NCBI GenBank assembly: GCA_014240065.1
Contig: JAAZXR010000018.1
Coordinates: 1-64,000, forward strand
DNA from: Myxococcales bacterium
GTDB lineage: Bacteria > Myxococcota_A > Polyangia > Nannocystales > Nannocystaceae
Direction: 5' to 3'
DNA: 64,000 nucleotides
Numbering within the stretch: the first letter of the stretch is position 1; the number at the start of each line of letters is the position of its first letter. This document shows positions 43,943-52,581 of this stretch, piece by piece. The notes beneath the pieces are model-generated. The model was not told where the DNA came from and did not search any database. It was given only the letters and a program-made list of their open reading frames with translations. The position numbers were made by a program, and so were the translations under genes.

Positions 43943-45280
43943 GTGAACGTGGCGAGACGAACCGACCTCCCGCTCCTCGTATACGACGGGTGGGACTATG
44001 TGGGAGGGAGCTTCCCAACGGGCTGGGAGCCGTGGCCGGCGGCGCTGCCTGCTGGCCACGAGGGATCGGGGGCGCCGGTGACCGCCGCTGCTCCCTTCGT
44101 GCCGCCACCTCGAGAGGTCTTCGTGTTCGGGGACGCCCAAGGGGATCCTGGCGCGGCGCTCCGCTCTCTCGTGCTGTGTGGGGGCGTCGCGAAGGTGGGC
44201 CCAGACGACTGTGATCTCGAGCTCTCACCGCGGGGCGAGCGAGGGATCTTCCTGTTTTTGGGCGACATGCTCGGCAGGGGTCAAAGCAGTCTCCGGGTGC
44301 TTCGAATCCTCCGCTGTCTCTCGGATCTTGGCGCGGAGTTGAGGGTGTTGGCGGGCAACGAAGAGCTCCGCATGTATCAGGCGTTGTGGGCGATAGGGCG
44401 CCACGAGGGCAAGTACGCCCACCTGACTGTCCGTGGCGGCAGGCAGCTGGTGGGGTGGATTCGAGAGGTGCTCGACGACCCGAAGATCGACACGTCCACG
44501 GTCCTTCGCGAGGATGAAGCGAGGAGCATGCTGCTGGTGGAAGACGAGTGGTTTGAGCGTTTTCCCGAGTGGACCGAGGGCATCGTTCCAGCGCAGCATC
44601 GCGCGAGAGAGGTGTCTCGCATCAAAGAAAAGTGCGCGGAGTTTGCGGTCGCGCTGGAGGAAGCAGATCTGAGCTTCGCGGAGGCCGCGAGCGCGGCGAT
44701 CGGACTCCGCGACGCCTGCTTCTTCGGGGAGTTCCAGTGGTTCTTCGATGTGATGCGGCTCGTGGAACAACTTGGGAGCGCGCTGTTTGTCCACGCGGGT
44801 GTAAATGACGTCGTCGCCGAGCGCATCCGCGTCGAGGGCGGGGTCGACGGTCTCAACGCGGAATTCCAGCGGATGCTGAAGGAGGCCCCCATGGCCATGT
44901 ACCACGGCACATTGGGTAACTGCGTTCGGACGCGGTATCGGATCAGCGACGAGCCCCTTGGCGACGACGGGCTCCGTGCGCTCGAGGAGGCCGGCCTCTC
45001 GCTCGTTGTGCACGGCCACTCCGGCGCCCGCGGGGATGAGGGAGACCGATGCCAGCGGCTGTCACGGCGCGGTGGTGTCATGGATTTGGATTGCGACGTC
45101 ACGATCAACGTACACCGGCGGGCGAAGCGTGGCCTCGAAGGCCTGGGCGCGTCGGTGGTGATGCTGCAGCAAAGCGGGCTGCTGTGCGCGCTCAGTTTGG
45201 ACAGTGAGCGCGGGCGCTGGATCGATTGCGGTGGACGCGACTCGGGGGCGGCGCCACCGACCGCGCCCGTCCGGCCGTGA
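43943..45280 (+). CDS. PPP-fold metallophosphoesterase-like protein with altered active site
   Basis: A 445-residue protein that follows the PPP phosphatase layout but with substituted catalytic residues: GDxHG is GDAQGD (residues 63-68, His to Gln), GDxxDRG is GDMLGRG (107-113, second Asp to Gly, Arg kept), GNHE is GNEE (138-141, catalytic His to Glu). VHAG and GHSG are present near residues 300 and 360, and the metal-bridging first Asp and the Asn survive. The canonical counterpart at 14945 has all of these intact. Loss of a metal ligand and the acid suggests a pseudo-phosphatase or a changed reaction. GTG 43943 is the start. Cytoplasmic by sequence. Confidence 0.8.
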   Translation: MNVARRTDLPLLVYDGWDYVGGSFPTGWEPWPAALPAGHEGSGAPVTAAAPFVPPPREVFVFGDAQGDPGAALRSLVLCGGVAKVGPDDCDLELSPRGERGIFLFLGDMLGRGQSSLRVLRILRCLSDLGAELRVLAGNEELRMYQALWAIGRHEGKYAHLTVRGGRQLVGWIREVLDDPKIDTSTVLREDEARSMLLVEDEWFERFPEWTEGIVPAQHRAREVSRIKEKCAEFAVALEEADLSFAEAASAAIGLRDACFFGEFQWFFDVMRLVEQLGSALFVHAGVNDVVAERIRVEGGVDGLNAEFQRMLKEAPMAMYHGTLGNCVRTRYRISDEPLGDDGLRALEEAGLSLVVHGHSGARGDEGDRCQRLSRRGGVMDLDCDVTINVHRRAKRGLEGLGASVVMLQQSGLLCALSLDSERGRWIDCGGRDSGAAPPTAPVRP

Positions 45281-45590
45281 CAGGATCCCGAGTTGAGCAC
45301 TGCGCGCACTGCGCGGTCTGGCTCAAAGCGTCGGTCCGGTGGACGCAACGTTGGGGCGGGGATGGCGAGGAGGTATGATGATGTCTACAAATCGACGCCG
45401 GCCCAACCAGCGCCACCGAGAGGTGTTCCGCTCCCTTCTCCGCTCGAAACGGCTCTCGCCGCAGACCTACGAGAGGGTTCGCCCCGCCCGCTGCGGGGAG
45501 AATGAGGCTGTTGCGGGAGTTGCGAATGTTGTGGCGAACCTCGCTTCGAGCGCCCGGCGAGTGTTACTGTGCGTCGGCGGAGAGTTAGCG
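45281..45590. other. Non-coding gap ahead of the vWA lipoprotein
   Basis: 310 bases without a convincing gene; the vWA frame stays open through most of it but has no signal or homology. It ends in a GGAG Shine-Dalgarno at about 45579-45582 and probably carries the promoter of the vWA lipoprotein. I saw no hairpin or repeat of note. Confidence 0.4.
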
Positions 45591-46790
45591 ATGACCCAGA
45601 GCTTATCAAAGATGTCTTTAGTCGCGTTTGTGCTCGGGGCGGTCGTCCCTGGCTGCTCGGGATCGTCGTCCGATTCCAATGATGACGCTGCGTCTTCGGC
45701 CAGCGGTACGGCGGGCGAGACCGACGCCGGCGCGACCATTTCAAGCGGCGACAATTCGGGGATGGGGAGCGAGGGCGGAGACGGAGATGGAGACGCAGAC
45801 GCAGACGGCGGAGACGGCGACGGCGACAGCGGAGATGGTGACGGCGACAGCGGAGACGGAGACGGCGGAGACGGAGACGGAGACGGAGACGGCGGAGACG
45901 GAGACGGAGACGGCGGAGACGGAGACGGCGTCAAGTTCGACGTGGGCGATGGAATCATGGGGGACGCGGGTGGCGCCTGTGACGAGGTCACGGTCACTGG
46001 TGAGCCCGAGCCACCTAACATCATGCTAATTTTGGATCGATCCTGTTCGATGGCCGGTCAACGGTGGACGGATCTTCAGACGGTGGTGACTTCATTGGTC
46101 GCCAACTACGACACCGAGGTTAACTTCGGCGCCCAGTTTTACCCGCAGGTGGTCGGCGCTGACGTGTGTGGCGTGACGCTCGACGTCCCGGTAGGGCCCA
46201 TGAACGGCACCACGATCACGAATCTCATCAACGGCAATGGCCCGATCGGGCTCACGCCGACCTTGCCGGCGGTGCAGACGTCGGTGACTCACTTGCAGGG
46301 GCTGATGTCCGTTGGAGACCCGGTCCAAATCCTCATCGCCGACGGCGACGTCAACGAGTGCGGCACGGCCACCGACGTCGAGATGGCGCTCAGCGCCGCC
46401 TACAATGGCGGCGTCGACTTGAGCATCCCAACCTACGCGGTCAGCGTGGGAGGCACGGTCACGCAGCTGCAAAACTTCGCAGTGGCCGGGGGGACCGGCA
46501 ACTACATCGAGACCTCGGACCTCACGTCCCTCAACGCGGCCATCGACGCCATCGTGGAGGGTGTGCTGAGCTGCAAGATCGCGCTCGACCCACCGCCCGA
46601 GTGGCCCGAGGACGTCGAGGTGTCCGTGGGGGGCATGGTGTATCCGCAGCTCGCGAACGCGGCCGCGTGCGGCGACGGTTGGTATTATACGACGCCGGCG
46701 AAGGACGAGCTCGAGCTCTGCGGCGCGGCGTGTGATCAGCTCAAGATCACCTTCCAGGCCGACATCGCCTACAAGTGTCCGCAAAACTAG
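45591..46790 (+). CDS. vWA-domain lipoprotein with Gly-Asp repeat linker
   Basis: A 399-residue surface lipoprotein. ATG 45591 has a GGAG element and a lipobox (AVVPGC). An anchor-side Ser/Asn linker leads into about 50 residues of Gly-Asp repeats (GDGDGDGGDGDGD-type, encoded at 45774-45930) and then a von Willebrand factor A domain whose MIDAS starts ILDRSCSM (DxSxS) with later LIADGDVN; the C-terminal part has a Cys-rich region (CGDGWYY, LELCGAACDQ). vWA domains bind ligands through a divalent metal. A second lipoprotein at 58042 carries the same kind of linker. Calcium binding by the repeat is possible but unproven. Confidence 0.85.
   Translation: MTQSLSKMSLVAFVLGAVVPGCSGSSSDSNDDAASSASGTAGETDAGATISSGDNSGMGSEGGDGDGDADADGGDGDGDSGDGDGDSGDGDGGDGDGDGDGGDGDGDGGDGDGVKFDVGDGIMGDAGGACDEVTVTGEPEPPNIMLILDRSCSMAGQRWTDLQTVVTSLVANYDTEVNFGAQFYPQVVGADVCGVTLDVPVGPMNGTTITNLINGNGPIGLTPTLPAVQTSVTHLQGLMSVGDPVQILIADGDVNECGTATDVEMALSAAYNGGVDLSIPTYAVSVGGTVTQLQNFAVAGGTGNYIETSDLTSLNAAIDAIVEGVLSCKIALDPPPEWPEDVEVSVGGMVYPQLANAAACGDGWYYTTPAKDELELCGAACDQLKITFQADIAYKCPQN
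45774..45930. repeat. Gly-Asp coding repeat (GGAGAC/GGCGAC units)
   Basis: Short units such as GGAGACGGAGAC and GGCGACAGC repeat many times and encode the Gly-Asp linker of the vWA lipoprotein. Imperfect copies, suggesting expansion by slippage or recombination. The similar stretch at 58217-58283 is in a different gene. Confidence 0.85.
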
Positions 46791-46840
46791 GCGCCCTCGT
46801 CAGGATAGGGATGCCGCCGTCGCGCCCGGCCCGGGCATGA

Positions 46841-47821
46841 CTAGGCTCCCTGTAGGAGGACGAAGAGGCGCTCGATGGACCAATACGCCGCGGTGATGCC
46901 CATGGCGTAGATGAAGCTGGTGCGCAGCCAAGGGGCCCGCTCGGTCGCCCTTGAGGCGGGGCGGGACAGCAGTCCCAGGATCGCCACGACGAGCAGCTGG
47001 CCGGCCTCCACGCCCAGATTAAAGCTGAGCAACGGCACGGTGACCTGCTCGGTGGGGAGGCCGATCTCGGCGAGCGCGCCGGAGAAGCCAAAACCGTGAA
47101 TCAGCCCGAATACGAAGGCGACGATCCATGGAAACCGTCGGGTGAGGGACGGGCGGTCGTCGAGGGCCTCCCGCGCGACCAAGACGATGGACAGGGCGAT
47201 CACAAACTCCACCGGCGCGGCGGCGAGGCGCACAAGCTCCATGACGCTCGCCGCGAGGGTGATGCTGTGCGCGGCGGTGAAGGCGGTGATGGTCCAAAAC
47301 AGGCGCCTGCGGAAGCCGACGATCAAGATTAATCCCGTGACGAACATCAGGTGGTCGAAGCCCTCCAAGATATGCTTCAGGCCGAGCGTAAAGTACTGCT
47401 CAGCGAGCGCGCCGCTCGTCGTCGAGCGCTGCAGCTCTTGGACTGCGGGGTCAAAGGTCTGATCATCGGAAGACAGCACCTGGGTCTGCACCGAGCCGTC
47501 GAGATGCTCCACGGTCACGACCACCTCGACGTTGGAGCCGGCGAGTCCAGAAAAGGTGATGGCGCCGCGCAGGCCCTCCGGTCCGCACGACAGGCTTAAC
47601 GGAGTCTCAGAGCACGCCGCGGGAAACACCGGAGTCACCGTCGGCTGATCACCTCGAGCGCGGGGGGGGCTCCATCGAAGCGAGTAGGTGCCCTCGGTGG
47701 TCTCCTTGAGGGAGAGCACCGCCGGGCGAAAATCATGGGCGGAGACCTCCGACGGCCCGGCGAGGAGCGCGGCGCCGATGACCGCGGCGATGAGGAGTCG
47801 CGCTGCGTGTCTGAGGGTCAT
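46841..47821 (-). CDS. HupE/UreJ-like membrane protein
   Basis: A 326-residue protein with a signal peptide (ALLAGPSEVSAHDF, cleavage before HDF) and a soluble N-terminal domain of about 110 residues containing a Cys pair, then about six TM helices. The membrane part carries GLKHILEGFDHLMFVTG, AAHSITLAAS and LIHGFGFSGALAEIG, the signature of the HupE/UreJ (nickel/cobalt-permease-related) family. Metal transport is inferred from the family. It shares a 4-base overlap (ATGA) with the PPIase-like gene upstream and converges with the vWA gene. Confidence 0.85.
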   Translation of the reverse strand: MTLRHAARLLIAAVIGAALLAGPSEVSAHDFRPAVLSLKETTEGTYSLRWSPPRARGDQPTVTPVFPAACSETPLSLSCGPEGLRGAITFSGLAGSNVEVVVTVEHLDGSVQTQVLSSDDQTFDPAVQELQRSTTSGALAEQYFTLGLKHILEGFDHLMFVTGLILIVGFRRRLFWTITAFTAAHSITLAASVMELVRLAAAPVEFVIALSIVLVAREALDDRPSLTRRFPWIVAFVFGLIHGFGFSGALAEIGLPTEQVTVPLLSFNLGVEAGQLLVVAILGLLSRPASRATERAPWLRTSFIYAMGITAAYWSIERLFVLLQGA

Positions 47822-48648
47822 GGCGGGGCGACCTCGGCGTCGGCTGATGGGTCGAGCTGATACTGGGCCGAGAGCTCGTCCAGGCGTGACTGGACGTGGG
47901 CCGCCTCCACCGAGCGTCGCCAGTCTTCTTCGACCTTCGCGCGGACATCATGGAGGACCGGCGCGACCGCGTCGCTCACCCGCGAGACCCGCACGAGCAC
48001 CCACCCGTCTGACGAGCTCAGGGCCATCCATGTCTTTGGCTTCGCGCCTTCAACCTCGCGCGCGAAGTCCTCACCAAACTCGGCCACCAACGCTCGATGA
48101 GGCCGGTGATGTCTGGCGTCAAGCTGCTCGAGGGGCACCGCGTCGAGCCCGTCGATGTCGATGGCCTCGAGGAGGGCGCTGGCGCGTGTCTCCGACAGGG
48201 CGCCGCCCGCGTCGTCGCCTCGAACCAAGTCGAATGACCATCGCGCAGGGCTCCCGTAGCGGTCTCGGCGCGCGTGGAGGAAGGCGCGCAATTCCTCGTC
48301 GGTGGGGTCGCGACGCGGCGCCGTGCTCCGCAGCATATGAGTCATGGCGCGCACGAGCTGGGTCTTCACCACCGGGTCGTGCTCGCCCATCCCGAGCTTG
48401 ATCGCCTCGCGGTAGAGGACCTCTCGCTGCTTCCATTGTCTCGTGGTGGCGGCGCGCTCCGCCGGCGTTGGAGGGCGGCCGAGCCGGTCTTCAAGCTGTC
48501 CAAGCTCGGCCGCCAGGGAGGCGCTGTCGAGCGTCGAGGCGTCGTTGGAGGGGGCCATCCAGCGCGCGAGTCCAAACCCGATCACGGCGACCAGCGCGAA
48601 CGCAAAGAGCGGATCGACGCGACGCCTGCGCTGTCGTGGAGCGTTCAT
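47818..48648 (-). CDS. SurA/PpiC-like peptidyl-prolyl isomerase-type protein
   Basis: A 276-residue membrane-anchored protein with one N-terminal TM (FAFALVAVIGFGLARW) and a helical chaperone-like region (LAAELGQLEDRLGRPPTPAER, REVLYREAIKLGMGEHDPVVKTQLVRAM) that matches the N-terminal part of SurA/PpiC proteins. A clear parvulin core is not visible; WSFDLVRGD and WVLVRVSRV may represent a reduced one. Its stop overlaps the HupE-like gene, so a joint role (folding or inserting that protein) is possible but inferred. It follows the acyl-CoA ligase gene by nine bases. Confidence 0.75.
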   Translation of the reverse strand: MNAPRQRRRRVDPLFAFALVAVIGFGLARWMAPSNDASTLDSASLAAELGQLEDRLGRPPTPAERAATTRQWKQREVLYREAIKLGMGEHDPVVKTQLVRAMTHMLRSTAPRRDPTDEELRAFLHARRDRYGSPARWSFDLVRGDDAGGALSETRASALLEAIDIDGLDAVPLEQLDARHHRPHRALVAEFGEDFAREVEGAKPKTWMALSSSDGWVLVRVSRVSDAVAPVLHDVRAKVEEDWRRSVEAAHVQSRLDELSAQYQLDPSADAEVAPP

Positions 48649-48657
48649 CGCCGCGGA

Positions 48658-50484
48658 CTAGAACTTCTCCACGTAGAACGAATCAAAGATGTGACCGAAT
48701 TTGCTGTTCACCACCTTGCGCTTGACCGAGAGCTTCGCGGTGAGCTCGCCCGTCTCGATGCTGAAGTCGGTGGAGAGGACCTCGTATTTTTTGATGGTCT
48801 CGTAGCTCGCCAATTCGCTGTTGGCGGCCTTGATCGCGGCGGCCACCGCGTCTTTGACCTCTGAGGAGTCGCGCAGCGTCTCGCTGTCGCCTGCGAGGCC
48901 GACACCTTCGGCGAAGGAGTGGAGCTGCTCCTCGTCGAGGGCGATGAGCGCCGAGAGGTATTTGCGCTTGTCGCCGTGGACCACGCACTGGCTGATCAGC
49001 TTGTGGGTCTTGACCAAGTTCTCGATCTTCTGAGGCGCCACGTTTTTGCCGCCCGCCGTGATGATGATGTCTTTCTTACGATCCGTGATGCGGAGCGCGG
49101 AGGAGCGGGGATCGATCTCGCCGATGTCGCCCGTGTGGAGCCAGCCATCGGGATCGATGGTCTGGGCGGTCGCCTCGGGGTTGCGCCAGTACTCGCGCAT
49201 GATCCCGGGGCCCTTGACCAAGATCTCTCCATCTTCGGCGATACGCACGCGCGTCCCGGGAACGGCGGGGCCGACGGATCCGATGACGTTGGCGTGGGGG
49301 AGGTTGACCGTGGTCGCCGCCGCCGTCTCGGTCATTCCATATCCCTCGAGGATGGTGATCCCGGCGTCTCGAAAGAACCACGCGATGGTCTTGGAGAGGG
49401 GGGCCCCACCCGAGACCATGATGCGCATGCGCCCGCCGAGGCTCGCCATGACCCCCGCGCCAATCTTTGAGAACACGACGCGTTTGAGCGCGGTGAATTG
49501 GACAGCGTCGAGAAGCCCGAGCGCGTCACCTCGTTCTTCGAGCGTGCCGTTACGGGTCGAGAGCCCCAGCGCCGTCTGGAACAGGTGGTGCTTGATCTTC
49601 TCGCCGGGAGAGGGAGTGGCAGGGAGGGTGCCGCCCTTCTCAAGGACCGCCGCGTAAAACTTCTCAAATACGCGCGGGACGGCCGCCATGAGCGTGGGAC
49701 GGACCTCTAACAGATTCTCCTTGAGCGCGTTGATGCTCTCGGCGAAGGCGAGGACATGCCCAGTCGCGAACCACGAGACCTCCAGCAGCTTGGCGAAGAC
49801 GTGGGCCATGGGAAGGAAGAGGAGTTGGACGTCGTCGGTGCGCACCACGTCTTGTTCGTGAATCACCTCCGCTTCGTAGAGCATATTGCCGTGAGTCAAC
49901 ACGACGCCCTTCGGCCGCCCCGTCGTCCCGGAGGTGTAGATGATCGTGAGGATCGCGTCGCGATGGAGCGCCTCTCTGCGCTCTTTGAGGGCGGCGTGGT
50001 GCGTCTCGTCCGCCGCCGCGATGAAATCAGCGAAGCTCTTGACCCACGCGTCTTCGGTGGGGGGAGCGCCGGTCATCTGCACCACCGCGAGCAGCTGGCC
50101 TTCAAGCTGCGGCTTCACCTCGAGGAGCTTTTGTGTCTGCGTCGCGTCCTCCGTGAAGATGACGCGAGCGCCTGAGTTCTCGATGATGTAGGCGCACTCG
50201 TCGGGGAGGTTCGACGGGTAGATCGGGATGGTCACGGCCGCAGCGGCCAAGATGCCGACGTCGACGACGCACCAGTCGAGTCGAGTATTGGAGAGGATGC
50301 ACACGTGGTCGGCCGACTCGACGCCGAGCGCCAACAGTCCCGCCGCGACCTCGGACGCGCGTCCCCACAGGCTCTGCCAGGTCACCTGCTGATACGCGCC
50401 GTGTTTTTTTTCGAGCGCCGCGGTGTCCGTCGGTCGTTCTTCGACATGCTTGAGGAAAAAATCGAGGATGGATCGTGGTTGCAT
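48658..50484 (-). CDS. Long-chain fatty-acid-CoA ligase
   Basis: A 608-residue AMP-forming acyl-CoA synthetase that activates fatty acids for degradation or lipid synthesis. Motifs in order: YTSGTTGRPKGVVLTHGN (P-loop/A3, near residue 180), GYGMTETAAATTVN, the A5-A7 GWLHTGDIGEID and ITDRKKDIIITAGGKNVAPQKIE near the C-terminus. Length is near the FadD15-type bacterial/eukaryote-like subclass. ATG 50484 is used (GTG at 50493 is possible). It lies before the PPIase-like gene, same strand; the 250 bases upstream probably hold the promoter. Confidence 0.94.
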   Translation of the reverse strand: MQPRSILDFFLKHVEERPTDTAALEKKHGAYQQVTWQSLWGRASEVAAGLLALGVESADHVCILSNTRLDWCVVDVGILAAAAVTIPIYPSNLPDECAYIIENSGARVIFTEDATQTQKLLEVKPQLEGQLLAVVQMTGAPPTEDAWVKSFADFIAAADETHHAALKERREALHRDAILTIIYTSGTTGRPKGVVLTHGNMLYEAEVIHEQDVVRTDDVQLLFLPMAHVFAKLLEVSWFATGHVLAFAESINALKENLLEVRPTLMAAVPRVFEKFYAAVLEKGGTLPATPSPGEKIKHHLFQTALGLSTRNGTLEERGDALGLLDAVQFTALKRVVFSKIGAGVMASLGGRMRIMVSGGAPLSKTIAWFFRDAGITILEGYGMTETAAATTVNLPHANVIGSVGPAVPGTRVRIAEDGEILVKGPGIMREYWRNPEATAQTIDPDGWLHTGDIGEIDPRSSALRITDRKKDIIITAGGKNVAPQKIENLVKTHKLISQCVVHGDKRKYLSALIALDEEQLHSFAEGVGLAGDSETLRDSSEVKDAVAAAIKAANSELASYETIKKYEVLSTDFSIETGELTAKLSVKRKVVNSKFGHIFDSFYVEKF

Positions 50485-50743
50485 GGTGATCACGAGGTCC
50501 GTTCGAGGACTTCCTTATCGTGTGTAGCTGTTGTCACGGTCGTCTTTCAAGGGAAACGTTCCCCCTGAGCCATAGAATCACGCCCTCGCCGCAGGGACGC
50601 GGGAGGGGGGCGCGGGGAGGGGGCGCGGGAGCGTCTCGCGCCCGACGAACCCAAACCGAACCCGTCGCGAGACTCGAACAAATGGCCGCACTCTTTTCGG
50701 CCGAGAGGGTGTCGGGCGCCGTGCGGGGCGTTAGGATGGGCGC

Positions 50744-51544
50744 ATGAAGCCCGATCTTCGACTGGCGGAGCTCGCCGAGCCGCGCACTGGGTCGCCTCTT
50801 GAATTGGAGTCGGGGGGGTTGCTCAGCGCTCGCAGCGGGCGCCGTTTCCCGCTGCACGCCGACTGGATCGATTTTATCCCAGAGCACGAGCGCGAGGGAC
50901 CGAAGGTGGTGACGGCGTTGATGCACCTCCCCGCAGTGTCCGCGGCCTACGAGCAGGTGCTGCGACCTTCGGTGGACCGAATTCGGGTCGGCCAGCGTGT
51001 CGACTGGCGTCAGGAGATGTCGTGGGCTGTCGAGGCGCTCCGAGGGCACGTGGGGGTCGTCGCGGACATCGCGTGCGGGAGCGGAGCGGTGGGGGTCGCG
51101 GCCGCGCGGGGGGCCGACTTTGAGCGCTTGTATTGCGTCGACCGTTCGGAACCTCTGCTCGCGCAGTGCGTGCGCAGGTCTGAGATGGCGACGCTGCGCT
51201 GTCCCGTGGTGCTCTTGCGCGCGGACGCGCGATACTTGCCCCTCGCGGATTCAATATTGGACGCGGCGCACGTACGGATCGGAGCGTCGCTGTGGCGCGC
51301 GTTCGACCGGCTGATCGCCGAGCTCGCGCGCGTGGTCAAGACCGGCGGAGAGGTGATCGCATCTGCGGCGAGTGGGAAGGGGGATCTGCGTGGTCTCGCT
51401 GCGCGGATGATCGTGGCGCGGACGGCCGGGATTTCGATGCCATCACCCGGGCGCGTCCGCTCACTCTGTGAGGCGGCCGGCTTTCACGGCGTCGAGGTGG
51501 AGCGGCGGTCCGGGACGTTGAGAATGAGGATGATCCGCTCGTGA
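50744..51544 (+). CDS. SAM-dependent methyltransferase (class I)
   Basis: A 266-residue Rossmann methyltransferase. The SAM motif I is VADIACGSGAVGVAAARG and the later blocks LYCVDRSEPLLAQ and DARYLPLADSILDAAHVRIGA fit the Methyltransf_11 fold; LRADARYLPL is the classic motif III area. The N-terminal 90 residues (a small zinc-ribbon-like or Trm112-like leader, LLSARSGRRFPLHADWIDFIP) are seen in some small-molecule methyltransferases. Substrate unknown. Its TGA overlaps the GTG of the hydrolase gene (GTGA), so the two are probably coupled. Confidence 0.85.
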   Translation: MKPDLRLAELAEPRTGSPLELESGGLLSARSGRRFPLHADWIDFIPEHEREGPKVVTALMHLPAVSAAYEQVLRPSVDRIRVGQRVDWRQEMSWAVEALRGHVGVVADIACGSGAVGVAAARGADFERLYCVDRSEPLLAQCVRRSEMATLRCPVVLLRADARYLPLADSILDAAHVRIGASLWRAFDRLIAELARVVKTGGEVIASAASGKGDLRGLAARMIVARTAGISMPSPGRVRSLCEAAGFHGVEVERRSGTLRMRMIRS

Positions 51545-52491
51545 ACCATACGCCGGGGGCGTCACTTGGGGATCCGAACGTGCACGCGCTGACCGCCGAC
51601 GATGGCTGGGTGTTGCGGGTCTACGAGTTTTCGCCGCGCGCCCCAACCGCGCTCGGGACCGTGCTCCTCGGACACGCGATGATGGTGGACGCGCGGACCA
51701 TGTGTCGCGCGGATCGCCCCACCATCGCCGCGGCGCTCGTGGCGAGCGGCTTCCGCGTCCTCGTGCCTGATCTCCGAGGGCACGGCGCGAGCGGACCCCA
51801 CGCGGCGCAGGGGGCCGATTGGTCGTACGACGATCACGTGAGGGATGTGGGCGTGCTCGTTCGATGGGCGCGCGCGCTGGCGCCCACGGCGCCGCTGCAC
51901 CTCGTCGGCCACAGCCTGTTTGGGAACGCCAGCCTCGCGTGGCTCGGTCAAAACCCCACGCGCGACGTGACCTCCCTCGTCTTGCTCTGTGTGGATATCT
52001 GGTGTGAGGGACACGAGCCGCGGTGGTGGCGATGGCTGCTCAAGCGGCTGTTGTTCTCGCTCTCGCGGCTCCTCGTGCGGGCGGTCGGTTATCTGCCCGC
52101 GAGCGCGCTGGGGGTGGGGACAGCAGACGAGTGCGCGCGCTACTGGGCACAATTCGAAGGGTGGATGCGCAGCGGCCGATGGACCGACGAGGCGGGCGTC
52201 ACGGACTACGGGGGTGCGCTGGCGCAGATCCGGCAGCCGGTCCTGCACGTGCTGAGCGCGGGAGATCGACTCTACGCCGCACCAGAAGCCGCGCTCGAAT
52301 TTACCAAGACGCTCGCTCGGCGCGAGGTGATGATGACCCCGGCGCGGATTCCAGCGCGGCGGGCCGTGGGGACCGTGGCCGTGGGGCATATGAGCTTGGT
52401 GACAGATCCCGCGTGCGCGATCTTCTGGGAGCGGATCGCGCGCTGGTTGGTCGCGCTCGAACCGGCGGCGACCGGGGAGACAGGGCGCTAA
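51541..52491 (+). CDS. Alpha/beta hydrolase
   Basis: A 316-residue alpha/beta-hydrolase-fold enzyme with the nucleophile elbow LVGHSLFGNAS (GxSxG), the preceding strand HGASGPHA and a late GHMSLV (catalytic His). An inserted basic segment (PRWWRWLLKRLLFS) about residue 160 may be a membrane-facing cap helix. No signal. Ester or thioester substrates are likely but not identifiable. GTG 51541 overlaps the methyltransferase stop; the two may act on the same metabolite. Confidence 0.85.
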   Translation: MNHTPGASLGDPNVHALTADDGWVLRVYEFSPRAPTALGTVLLGHAMMVDARTMCRADRPTIAAALVASGFRVLVPDLRGHGASGPHAAQGADWSYDDHVRDVGVLVRWARALAPTAPLHLVGHSLFGNASLAWLGQNPTRDVTSLVLLCVDIWCEGHEPRWWRWLLKRLLFSLSRLLVRAVGYLPASALGVGTADECARYWAQFEGWMRSGRWTDEAGVTDYGGALAQIRQPVLHVLSAGDRLYAAPEAALEFTKTLARREVMMTPARIPARRAVGTVAVGHMSLVTDPACAIFWERIARWLVALEPAATGETGR

Positions 52492-52581
52492 CCCAGGGGC
52501 TTTCGTGGCGCTGGGGTCTGCGGGGCGCGGGCGCCGAAGAGGGGGTGCGACGGGCTCGAAAATTCGCGTAGATTGTCCGAG

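Noticed and set aside
45467-46024. Ser/Pro repeat protein on the strand opposite the vWA gene
   Set aside because: It is only the reverse reading of the Gly-Asp repeat; no start context and no domain.
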